Assembly (NCBI GenBank): GCA_029781595.1
Contig: JAKOWJ010000188.1
Location: 1 to 33,304, forward strand
DNA length: 33,304 nt
Origin: Pseudomonadota bacterium
GTDB lineage: Bacteria > Pseudomonadota > Gammaproteobacteria > Burkholderiales > Usitatibacteraceae
Reading direction: 5' to 3'
In this document: positions 6,810 through 12,946 of the stretch, piece after piece
How positions within the stretch are numbered: position 1 is the stretch's first letter
How the letters are laid out: every line of letters starts with the position of its first letter
The notes under the pieces: generated by a model
What the model was told of the DNA's origin: nothing
What the model saw: the letters and a program-made list of their open reading frames with translations, nothing else
The model's database searches: none
Made by a program: the position numbers and the translations under genes

Positions 6810-8293
6810 GGGTTCCCTCCGCCGGAGGTGGTCGAGCCGTCGGACGTGGCGGTTTCGCCCCGCTTGTACGCCTTGTCCTCGAGGATGATCTTGTTGGCGT
6901 GCACGGCGTACGGATTGACGATGACGCGCTCGGCGACGCTGCTCGCGCTGGTGGCCGGCCGGAAGAAGCTCTTCACGTCCGTGCGCCACGGCGAGTCGGC
7001 CGGCAGGATCGCGTTGCCCGTGCGGTCCGGCAGGTTCGACAGCGAGTTCCACTCCACCATGGCGCCGTCGTAGAAGCGCACCGGCAGCCCCAGGATGCCC
7101 GCCGAGGCGAAGCCCGTGATCATCGCGCGGAAGGTCGTCTCGCAGTAGGTGTACACCACGTCGTTGGGCTGGTAGCCGCCGCCGTCGCCCACGCCGCTGT
7201 AGCTCGCGTCCACCATGCGCACGCCGGCCGCATCCGCGCCGCCCGTCACGTAGTTCTGCAGCACCGACTTGGGCTTGTACGCGTAGCCCTTGGTCGAGTC
7301 GAGCAGGTTCGTGTACTGCAGCTGCAGCGTGCCGCGCGGGTGGCCCTGGCGCGAGCCGCCGTTCTGGAAGGTGCGCATGTAGTCGTAGTTGGCCGGCGCG
7401 GCGCAGTTGGGCGAGCCGCAGGCCACGAAGCCGGAGTCGCCCGTCTCCAGGCGCTCGCCGGCGCTGAACTGGCCGATGGAGCGCGCGTCCCAGATCATCA
7501 CGCCGTCGCCCTTGTCGTTGGCGTCCGTGGCCGGCAGCACGGCCATGAGGTCCTCGAACGTGGCCTGCAGCGCGGTGTTGTCCACCGGGATGTCGCGCAC
7601 GCTCGCGGTGCCGGTGTTGGGCGCCGTGCTCGCGGTGGAGGTGAAGTCGCCGGCCGCCATGCCGTTGCCGTTGATCCACTGGATGCCGCCGTTGAGCACC
7701 GACACGTGGGTCTTGTCCACGCCCCAGTAGCGCAGCGCGTACCAGCAGCGGCCCTGCGCCATGGCGTTGCCGGTGCTGCCCGTGCCCTGGGCGCAGACGA
7801 TCATGTCGCGCTGCGGGTCGACGTTGTACTTCTTGAAGAGGGCGTCCATCGCCGCGCCCTCCGGCACCATGCTCTGCGTCTCGATCACCCCGTTGCGGCG
7901 CGTCTGGATCCACTCCGACGACGGCGAGAGGTAGGTGAAGACCGTGGTGCCGTTGGGCTTGATGTACTCGGCGCCCGCGGGCCCGGCGGTGGCCTGGAAG
8001 ATCACGAGCTTGCCGGTGATGCCCGCCGGACGGTTGTTCGTCCAGTCGGCGATCCAGCCCTTCAGGCGCGTGGCCGTGATGAGGCCGTTCACGTTCTGCT
8101 CGTAGTCGTCGGCTGAGGCCTGGGAGATGGCCTGCGGCGTGTTGACGACCACCTTGACGACGTTGCCCGAGGACGTGTCCTCGCGGCCGCCCCCGCCGCC
8201 GCCGCAGGCGGCGAGCGCCAGGCAGGTCGCCGCCGCGAGCGTCTTCGGGTTCACGAAGCCTTCCAGGGCGCCACCGACTCTCGATTCGCTCAT
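6800..8293 (-). CDS. Rhodanese-family (thiosulfate/mercaptopyruvate sulfurtransferase-like) lipoprotein
   Basis: 497 aa. The ATG at 8293 is preceded by a GGAGGAGAAG ribosome site. A lipoprotein signal with lipobox LAAC puts the lipidated Cys at residue 30, followed by a Gly run. The mature protein has two rhodanese-type domains. The N-terminal one contains the RCWYALRYWG...LNGGIQWI segment typical of the non-catalytic domain of two-domain sulfurtransferases. The C-terminal one carries the active loop CETTFR 384-389 (Cys384, CX4R). Such enzymes move sulfane sulfur; as a lipoprotein it would act in the periplasm or at the outer membrane. A rhodanese lipoprotein next to a multihaem cytochrome and a barrel recalls ExtH of the Geobacter ExtHIJKL cluster (from memory). 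The substrate could be thiosulfate, polysulfide or a selenium analogue. It is the first gene of its unit, behind a sigma-54 promoter. Confidence 0.9.
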   Translation of the reverse strand: MSESRVGGALEGFVNPKTLAAATCLALAACGGGGGGREDTSSGNVVKVVVNTPQAISQASADDYEQNVNGLITATRLKGWIADWTNNRPAGITGKLVIFQATAGPAGAEYIKPNGTTVFTYLSPSSEWIQTRRNGVIETQSMVPEGAAMDALFKKYNVDPQRDMIVCAQGTGSTGNAMAQGRCWYALRYWGVDKTHVSVLNGGIQWINGNGMAAGDFTSTASTAPNTGTASVRDIPVDNTALQATFEDLMAVLPATDANDKGDGVMIWDARSIGQFSAGERLETGDSGFVACGSPNCAAPANYDYMRTFQNGGSRQGHPRGTLQLQYTNLLDSTKGYAYKPKSVLQNYVTGGADAAGVRMVDASYSGVGDGGGYQPNDVVYTYCETTFRAMITGFASAGILGLPVRFYDGAMVEWNSLSNLPDRTGNAILPADSPWRTDVKSFFRPATSASSVAERVIVNPYAVHANKIILEDKAYKRGETATSDGSTTSGGGNPCG

Positions 8294-8364
8294 CTTCTCC
8301 TCCGCCTCATTCGAATGGCCGTTGGGGTCGCGGGCCGCGCCCGCCTGTTTCCGGGACCCAAGCC

Positions 8365-8380
8365 AGCACAAAGCGTGCCG
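8365..8380 (-). promoter_or_regulatory. Sigma-54 (-24/-12) promoter for the rhodanese-pentaheme unit
   Basis: The minus strand reads CGGCACG-CTTT-GTGCT. The invariant GG and GC are separated by exactly 10 bases and GGCACG matches the -24 consensus; the -12 box (GTGCT against TTGCA) is weaker. The predicted start is near 8353, about 60 bases before the ATG. Confidence 0.68.
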
Positions 8381-8431
8381 AAGGTGTTGTCCGAGCAGAA
8401 TCAAGGGTTTGAATGGCGGAGACCAGGGGCG

Positions 8432-8528
8432 GGCATTGCACATTCCACCGGGCCCGCGGGCGGGCCTCTCAAATTGCAAAGGGGGGCGGCGTTCCGGGCC
8501 CATTGCGCCGGGCCGGATTGCATTATCC
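8432..8528. promoter_or_regulatory. TTGCA-containing repeat blocks between two sigma-54 promoters
   Basis: Four related blocks: GCATTGCACATTCC (near 8433), CCTCTCAAATTGCAAAG (8465-8481), CCATTGCGCC (near 8500) and GGATTGCATTATCCAATCC (8515-8533, inverted repeat GGATTG/CAATCC). They lie about 50-165 bases upstream of either promoter, the usual place for enhancer sites of NtrC-type activators. Two blocks recur at 5510-5556. Confidence 0.5.
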
Positions 8529-8629
8529 AATCCGCGGACGGCCCGTGGCGCCCGCGTTGCGACATGCATGGGCCCCGGGCACGCGCGGCCGGCCGGTCCG
8601 CAGAGGGGCGCGCGGCCGCGGCGGTGTCG

Positions 8630-8645
8630 AGGCACGCTCCTTGCT
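8630..8645 (+). promoter_or_regulatory. Sigma-54 (-24/-12) promoter for the TusA/YeeE/DsrE-like operon
   Basis: The sequence AGGCACG-CTCC-TTGCT gives GG and GC 10 bases apart, with a near-perfect -24 and a very good -12 (TTGCT). The predicted start is near 8657, about 25 bases before the TTG start codon at 8682. Confidence 0.78.
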
Positions 8646-8681
8646 ATCTCCCGGCAGGCGGCATGAAAGGCGGTTCGGCGC

Positions 8682-9059
8682 TTGGACAAGTCGATCGAAG
8701 CGGTGGCGTGGCTCTTCCCCTCCCTTCGCGGCCAGGCCGTGGAGTCGGGGCTGCGCGCCGAGCCGCGGTCGGTGGACATCCCGGGCCTGGGCAGCGTGAC
8801 GGCGGATGCCACGGTGGACCTCTCGGGGGCCACGTGCCTGCGCACGAACCTGGTCACCAAGCGGGTGCTGGACGCGGCGCGGCCGGGAACGGTGATCGAG
8901 ATCGTCTCGGACAACCTGAGCTCGGTGGAGACCATTCCCTTCATGCTCGCCGGGCACGGCTGCGCCCACGTGGGCACCCTGCACCTGGAGGGCAGCTGGA
9001 AGATCTACGCGCGCAAGGTCGAAGGCGCGGACGAAGGAGGAGCGGCGGGCGATGAGTGA
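8682..9059 (+). CDS. TusA/SirA-like protein with altered active-site motif
   Basis: 125 aa. An in-frame TGA at 8664 restricts the start, and TTG at 8682 is the only plausible initiation codon before a downstream GTG. After about 40 residues the protein follows the TusA fold: VDLSGATCLRTNLVTKRVL corresponds to the DLxGxxCPxPxxxxKxxL helix, then RPGTVIEIVSDNLSSVETIP and a final beta strand WKIYARK. The Cys (C52) is kept, but the CPxP motif is replaced by CLRT. TusA proteins pass sulfur as a persulfide on this Cys; loss of the prolines suggests a changed partner or a binding role. It overlaps the YeeE gene by 8 bases and is the first gene of the plus-strand operon. Confidence 0.75.
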   Translation: MDKSIEAVAWLFPSLRGQAVESGLRAEPRSVDIPGLGSVTADATVDLSGATCLRTNLVTKRVLDAARPGTVIEIVSDNLSSVETIPFMLAGHGCAHVGTLHLEGSWKIYARKVEGADEGGAAGDE

Positions 9060-10503
9060 AGGCGTGATGGACACGACGGAAGGGGTCGGGGCGGCGACGG
9101 GGCGGGCCAACGCGCTGCGCGCCGCGGCGGTGGTGGGGTTCTTCCTCCTGGTGACGGCGGGCACCTTCGCGGTGGACGCGCGCTACCTCTACTTCTCGGC
9201 CTACCTGTGGTTCGGCTTCATCTACGGCATGAGCCTGCAGTACGGCCGCTTCTGCATGGCCTCGGCCATCCGCGACCTCTTCGCGGTGGGCGTGCCGCGC
9301 ATGGCCGTGGGCATCATGATCGCGGTGGTGCTCTTCAGCCTCGTGTCGGCCGCGGTCACGCTCACCGGGCGCAGCACCTTCCACCCCTCGCCCCTGGGGC
9401 TGTACTCGGTCGTCGGCGGCGCCATCTTCGGCTTCGGCATGGTGTTCACGGGAGGCTGCGCCACCGGCTCGCTCTACAAGACGGGCGAGGGCAGCGTCTC
9501 GGCGCTGCTCGTGGTGCTCTCGCTCAGCTTCGCGCAGGCGCTGTTCGTCGACGTGGGCGGCCTGCTCGACAAGCTGGTGCCGGCCGCGTGGACGGCCTCC
9601 GCGGCCGCCAAGGGCATGCCCCCGGAGGTCTCCGTCACCCACGGCTGGTACGACCAGTTCCTCGCCGGGTACATCTGGGACCTCAAGGCCGTGATCGTGG
9701 GCGACGCGCTGGGCTTCCACAGCCCGGTCGCGCGCGCCTTCGTCGGCAACTCGCTGCTCAACGCCATCGTGCCGGCCGCGCTGCTGCTCGTGGTCATCTA
9801 CGCGGTGTGGTACCGCAAGGGATACCTTCGCAAGCACAAGCACCTGCCGCCGGGCCTGGCCACCGAGTTCGCCGGCTGGTGGAGCATGGTCACCGCCTCG
9901 AAGCGCACCGCCATCGCGGGCCTGGTGCTGGGCGTGGCCGCGGGCGTGCAGATGTGGGTGGTGCAGGCCCTGCAGCAGAAGTTCGGCATCTCCAACGCCG
10001 GCGAGCTGCTCTCGGCCATGGGCCACAAGGAGGGCCTGAGCCTGCAGGAGACGGTCTTCGACCCGGGCTACTTCTACGTCACCACGCAGGAGGCGCAGGG
10101 CGCGGCCTGGGTGCTGCACAAGCTGGGCATGGACGTCACGGGCAACATCTTCTTCGGGCTGGAGAACGGCATCCCCAACCCCCTCTTCAACCCCGTGCTG
10201 TGGATGTCGTTCTCGGTGATCGGCGGCTCCATGGTCATGGCGCTGCTCAACAACGAGTTCAAGCTCAAGTTCCCCACGCGCGAGATCGCCACCTGGGCCA
10301 TCACCGGCGGCATCCTGATGGGCCTGGGCGCGAGGATCGGCATGGGCTGCAACATCGGCGCGTTCTTCGCGACGGTGACCAACGGCGACCCCTCGGGCTG
10401 GCTCTTCGCCGCGGGCATGACCGGGGGCGGCTGGCTGGGCGTCAAGTTCTTCAACTGGTGGATCGAGCGCAAGATGGCCAGGGAAGCCCCGCTGGGCTTC
10501 TAG
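9052..10503 (+). CDS. YeeE/YedE-family membrane transporter (thiosulfate or related sulfur/selenium compound)
   Basis: 483 aa, largely hydrophobic, with the duplicated Sulf_transp architecture. Family-typical signatures are YGRFCMAS (C68), TGGCATGSLYKTGEG (C136) and GMGCNIGAFFATVTNGDPSGW (C433). In the characterised bacterial YeeE/TsuA thiosulfate channel, conserved Cys residues line the path and relay the substrate; three comparable Cys are present here. It is longer than the minimal family, with an extra hydrophilic/amphipathic stretch between the repeats (about residues 185-350). Neighbours on both sides are TusA-type sulfur carriers, as in yeeE-yeeD pairs, so uptake of a sulfane-sulfur compound into the cytoplasm is the likeliest job. 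Selenium transport is an alternative, because YedE relatives sit in selenium loci. The start at 9052 overlaps the previous gene (ATGAGTGA). Confidence 0.88.
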   Translation: MSEGVMDTTEGVGAATGRANALRAAAVVGFFLLVTAGTFAVDARYLYFSAYLWFGFIYGMSLQYGRFCMASAIRDLFAVGVPRMAVGIMIAVVLFSLVSAAVTLTGRSTFHPSPLGLYSVVGGAIFGFGMVFTGGCATGSLYKTGEGSVSALLVVLSLSFAQALFVDVGGLLDKLVPAAWTASAAAKGMPPEVSVTHGWYDQFLAGYIWDLKAVIVGDALGFHSPVARAFVGNSLLNAIVPAALLLVVIYAVWYRKGYLRKHKHLPPGLATEFAGWWSMVTASKRTAIAGLVLGVAAGVQMWVVQALQQKFGISNAGELLSAMGHKEGLSLQETVFDPGYFYVTTQEAQGAAWVLHKLGMDVTGNIFFGLENGIPNPLFNPVLWMSFSVIGGSMVMALLNNEFKLKFPTREIATWAITGGILMGLGARIGMGCNIGAFFATVTNGDPSGWLFAAGMTGGGWLGVKFFNWWIERKMAREAPLGF

Positions 10504-10554
10504 CGCGCCGGTCCCCTTCATCGCATCGCGACACGCACGAGGAGGCAGCAGCAA

Positions 10555-10809
10555 ATGGCAGCGAAGTTCGAGAAGCTGGGCGAGGGCGCCTACCAACTGG
10601 ACGTGCAGGGCTACGTGTGCCCGCACCCGCAGATCTACACCAAGAAGGCGCTGGAGAAGCTGCAGTCGGGCGAGACGCTCCAGCTCGTGTTCGACAACCC
10701 GTCCTCGGGCGAGTCCATCAGCGCCATGTGCCAGACGGAGGGCAACGACATCGTCGAGCAGGTGCAGGACGCCGGCAAGACGATGCGCTGGACCATCCGC
10801 AAGCACTGA
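10555..10809 (+). CDS. TusA-family sulfur carrier protein
   Basis: 84 aa. The canonical motif is present: LDVQGYVCPHPQIYTKKALEKL, with C22 in CPHP. A GETLQLVFDNPSSGESI strand-helix follows, then the terminal strand MRWTIRKH. TusA-type proteins accept sulfur as a Cys persulfide and hand it to a partner. A strong GAGGAGG precedes the ATG. The gene lies 51 bases after the YeeE gene, the arrangement seen for yeeE/yeeD, where the TusA-like partner receives sulfur from imported thiosulfate. It is the second TusA-like protein of the operon and, unlike the first, keeps the CPxP signature, so it is probably the active carrier. Confidence 0.9.
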   Translation: MAAKFEKLGEGAYQLDVQGYVCPHPQIYTKKALEKLQSGETLQLVFDNPSSGESISAMCQTEGNDIVEQVQDAGKTMRWTIRKH

Positions 10810-10823
10810 GGGGCACGGCACGC

Positions 10824-11132
10824 ATGCGCATCGGTCTCGTCGCCACCCACGACTCGGCGCTCGCGCACCTGGAGGGCCTGGCCGCCGCGGCGGCCGCCCG
10901 CGGGTGGGCCTGCCGCTGCTTCCTCACCGACACGGGCGTGCGCCTGGCCGCCTCGCCGCGCCTGCAGGCCCTCGCCAAGTCCGGCGCCGTGCGCGTGGAC
11001 GTGTGCGAGCACAGCTGGCACCAGTACGCCGGCGAGGGCGCGCCCGAGGGCGCCACGCTGGGCAGCCAGTTCCAGAACGCGGAGCTCGTGCGCGAGTGCG
11101 ATCGCGTGATCGTCCTGCCGGGGGCGGCATGA
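10824..11132 (+). CDS. DsrE-like small protein
   Basis: 102 aa. A Rossmann-like start (MRIGLVATHD) is followed by an Ala-rich helix, strand CRCFLTDTGVRLA, then VRVDVCEHSWHQY and a terminal strand DRVIVLPG. The pattern, including a Cys after the central strand (VDVCEHS), is that of DsrE/DsrF-family sulfur-relay proteins, which form homo- or hetero-oligomers and carry persulfide. The stop overlaps the next start (ATGA, 11129-11132), so the two proteins are translationally coupled. The family call rests on fold pattern and context and should be treated as probable. Confidence 0.7.
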   Translation: MRIGLVATHDSALAHLEGLAAAAAARGWACRCFLTDTGVRLAASPRLQALAKSGAVRVDVCEHSWHQYAGEGAPEGATLGSQFQNAELVRECDRVIVLPGAA

Positions 11133-11374
11133 AGAACATCCTCGTCGTCGCCCGCGACAACCCGGCCGAGGCGCTGCGCGTGGCCGCCGGCCTCACGCTG
11201 CTGAGCGACCCCGTGCGCGTGGCGGTGGTGGGCGAGCTGCCCGACACGCCGGCCATCGCCGAGCAGCGCGAGCTGCTGGAGTTCGCCGAGGTCCCCTGCG
11301 AGCAGCTCGCGCCGGGCGCCTCGCCGGCCCTCGCCGCCGCGATGGTGGCGGCGGATGCCGTCTACGTGATCTAG
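11129..11374 (+). CDS. DsrE/DsrF-like small protein
   Basis: 81 aa. MKNILVVARDNPAEALRVAAGLTLL is a strand-helix start like that of DsrE/F proteins; strand VRVAVVGELP, a Cys in FAEVPCEQL (C57) and the terminal strand DAVYVI follow. It is shorter than typical DsrE (about 120 aa). The ATG overlaps the upstream stop, fixing the start. It is the second of three consecutive tiny proteins with the same beta-alpha pattern, each ending in a hydrophobic strand after an acidic residue (DRVIVL, DAVYVI, DTVVFW). They may assemble like DsrEFH, which would be an inference from arrangement only. Confidence 0.62.
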   Translation: MKNILVVARDNPAEALRVAAGLTLLSDPVRVAVVGELPDTPAIAEQRELLEFAEVPCEQLAPGASPALAAAMVAADAVYVI

Positions 11375-11382
11375 GCGCGCTC

Positions 11383-11559
11383 ATGGCGAAGCACATCCTG
11401 CTGCTGCACGATGCCGCCGGCGACGCCGCCGGGCTCGCGGAGCTCGCGCTGGAGATGCGCGAGAACGGCGCCGAGGTGGAGGTGCGCCCCTGCGCCGAGC
11501 CCTACGAGGCGGTGCTGGACGCGGTGGCGGCCGCCGACACGGTCGTCTTCTGGCGCTAG
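11383..11559 (+). CDS. Very small DsrE/DsrH-like protein
   Basis: 58 aa. It starts at ATG 11383, 8 bases after the previous stop, and ends TAG 11557-11559. The sequence MAKHILLLHD, a helix, AEVEVRPCAEPYEAVLDAV and DTVVFWR repeats the strand-helix-strand-Cys-helix-strand pattern of its two neighbours in shortened form, with one Cys (in RPCAEP). Codon use is the same high-GC pattern and the reading frame is compact, so it looks real despite its size. It is the last gene of the operon, before a small GC hairpin. No function is known; an accessory of the sulfur relay is inferred from context. Confidence 0.6.
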   Translation: MAKHILLLHDAAGDAAGLAELALEMRENGAEVEVRPCAEPYEAVLDAVAAADTVVFWR

Positions 11560-11572
11560 GGGCCGGCGCCCC
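11559..11572 (+). terminator. Weak GC hairpin after the sulfur-relay operon
   Basis: GGGGCCGGCGCCCC can form a 5-bp stem with a 4-base loop and is followed by GATTCTT. It starts on the last base of the stop codon. There is no real U tract, so it is a weak candidate. Confidence 0.35.
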
Positions 11573-11577
11573 GATTC

Positions 11578-11619
11578 TTGAAGCGGTTCAAGGCCCGGGC
11601 GCGCCGCCCGGGCGACAAT
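11578..11619 (+). promoter_or_regulatory. FNR/Dnr-type box and -10 element of nnrS
   Basis: A perfect inverted repeat, TTGAA-GCGG-TTCAA (11578-11591), matches the TTGAN-N4-NTCAA pattern of FNR/Dnr regulators. A -10-like GACAAT lies at 11614-11619. A start on the A of ATG 11627 would place the box at about -42, the class II activator position. Two GCCCGGGC copies (11593-11600 and 11606-11613) fill the space between. Regulators of this family (NNR/Dnr) control nnrS elsewhere. Confidence 0.65.
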
Positions 11620-11626
11620 GGCGGGC

Positions 11627-12886
11627 ATGACCATCCCGATCGCGCCCGCCAAGTCCGCCGCCGCCCTGCCCGCCTCCACGTGGGGCGTGTGGACCAGCGC
11701 CCCCCACCGCGTCCTGTTCCTGCCGGGGGCGGTGCAGCTCGTCGCCGCGATCGCGCTCATGGCCGTCGAGATCGGCGGGCGCAGCCTCGCGCTCTGGCCC
11801 GTGCCGGCGTGGACGCTTCCGCCGGCCTGGGCCCACGGCTACCTCCTGGTCTTCGGGCTCTTCCCGTGGTTCATCTTCGGCTTCGCGATGACGGCCGTGC
11901 CCAACTGGACGGGCGGGCGCATCGCGCGCCGCGCGTGGCTCGCCACCGGGCTGCCGATGATCGCCGGCGTCGCGCTCTTCCACGCCGGGCTCTTCCTGTC
12001 GCCCACGCTCGCCGTGGCCGGCGGGTTCCTGCAGGTCGCGGGCTGGCTCGCGGGCACCGCTGCGCTGGCGCGCATCGCCCTGCCGGGCCCCTCCCGCGAC
12101 GTGCAGGCCGTCTCGATCGTGGCGCTGCTCGCGGGCGGCGCCGTCCTCGCCGCGCTCTACCTCGTGGCCCTGGCGCGCACGGACGCGGACACGGTCGAGC
12201 GCGTGGCGGCCGCGGGCGTGTGGCTGTTCCTCCTGCCCGTCTTCCTGGTGGTGAGCCACCGCCTGGTGCCGTTCTTCTCCAGCCGCGTGCTGCAGGGCTA
12301 CGCGCTCTACCGGCCGGCGTTCTCGCTGCCCTTCCTCGCGGCCGCGTGCCTGCTGCACTTCGTCCTGGAGGCGTCGGGCGCGCCGCAGTGGACCTGGCTC
12401 GCCGACGCGCCCATGGCGGCGTGGGTAGGCTGGCTCGCGTGGCGCTGGGGCCTCGCGCGCAGCTTCCGCGCGCGCCTGCTCGCCATGCTGCACGTGGCGC
12501 TCGCGGTGCTCTCGGCCGCGCTCGCGTTCCACGCGATCGCGAGCCTCGCGGCGCTGGCGGGCCACCCCGGGCTCTTCGGGCGGGGCCCGATGCACCTGCT
12601 CGCGGTGGGCTACTTCGCGGCGATGACGCTCGGCATGGTCTCGCGCGTCTCGCTGGGGCACTCCGGGCGCGCGCTGGAGGCGGACGGCCTCACCTGGTAC
12701 GGCTTCCTCGCCGTGATCGGCGTGGGCGGGGTGCGCGCGCTGGCCGATCTCGCGCCGCTCGCGGGCGCGCCGCGCGCGTGGCTGCTCGCGGCGGCCGCGG
12801 CCGCCTGGATCGCGGTGACGGGCGCGTGGGCGGCGCGATTCGTGCCCATCTACCTCGCGCCCCGGCCCGACGGGCGTCCCGGCTAG
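11627..12886 (+). CDS. nnrS: NnrS family haem- and copper-containing membrane protein
   Basis: 419 aa, with about twelve hydrophobic segments along its length and family-typical stretches such as HGYLLVFGLFPWFIFGFAMTAVPNW, SHRLVPFFSSRVL and GHSGRALEADGLTWYG. NnrS proteins protect against nitric oxide, probably by limiting iron-NO complex formation, and usually accompany denitrification or NO stress genes. The ATG at 11627 was chosen over the in-frame ATG at 11618 because the latter overlaps the -10-like element; no ribosome site precedes either, so the mRNA may be leaderless. It is transcribed alone, 67 bases after the sulfur-relay operon, and followed by another gene with its own FNR-type box. 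Confidence 0.92.
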   Translation: MTIPIAPAKSAAALPASTWGVWTSAPHRVLFLPGAVQLVAAIALMAVEIGGRSLALWPVPAWTLPPAWAHGYLLVFGLFPWFIFGFAMTAVPNWTGGRIARRAWLATGLPMIAGVALFHAGLFLSPTLAVAGGFLQVAGWLAGTAALARIALPGPSRDVQAVSIVALLAGGAVLAALYLVALARTDADTVERVAAAGVWLFLLPVFLVVSHRLVPFFSSRVLQGYALYRPAFSLPFLAAACLLHFVLEASGAPQWTWLADAPMAAWVGWLAWRWGLARSFRARLLAMLHVALAVLSAALAFHAIASLAALAGHPGLFGRGPMHLLAVGYFAAMTLGMVSRVSLGHSGRALEADGLTWYGFLAVIGVGGVRALADLAPLAGAPRAWLLAAAAAAWIAVTGAWAARFVPIYLAPRPDGRPG

Positions 12887-12899
12887 CGCCCGGCGCGCT

Positions 12900-12940
12900 T
12901 TGACATGGGTCAATGGGCCGTTTCGCCGGGCGGCGATGAT
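12900..12940 (+). promoter_or_regulatory. FNR/Dnr-type box and -10 element of the nitronate monooxygenase gene
   Basis: TTGACATGGGTCAA (12900-12913) is a perfect TTGAC-N4-GTCAA palindrome. A -10-like GATGAT at 12935-12940 is followed by six bases and then ATG at 12947. A start on that A puts the box centre at about -40.5. The layout nearly repeats that of nnrS 1.3 kb upstream. Confidence 0.7.
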
Positions 12941-12946
12941 CCCGCG

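Larger units (their letters stand above)
8294..8681. promoter_or_regulatory. Divergent regulatory region between the rhodanese and TusA/YeeE operons
   Basis: 388 bases without a gene. It holds two outward-facing sigma-54 promoter matches (8365-8380 minus, 8630-8645 plus) with TTGCA-containing blocks between them. No RNA gene or insertion sequence was seen. Confidence 0.8.

Noticed and set aside
8663..8681. ATG at 8663 as the start of the TusA-like gene
   Set aside because: It is in a different frame from the TusA-like sequence; TTG at 8682 is the in-frame choice after a TGA at 8664.
11618..11626. ATG at 11618 as start of nnrS
   Set aside because: It overlaps the -10-like element; the in-frame ATG at 11627 fits the promoter geometry. 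The difference is three residues and is not certain.
12905..12946. Upstream ATG at 12905 as start of the nitronate monooxygenase gene
   Set aside because: It lies inside the FNR-type palindrome and upstream of the -10-like box; the family signature aligns with the ATG at 12947.
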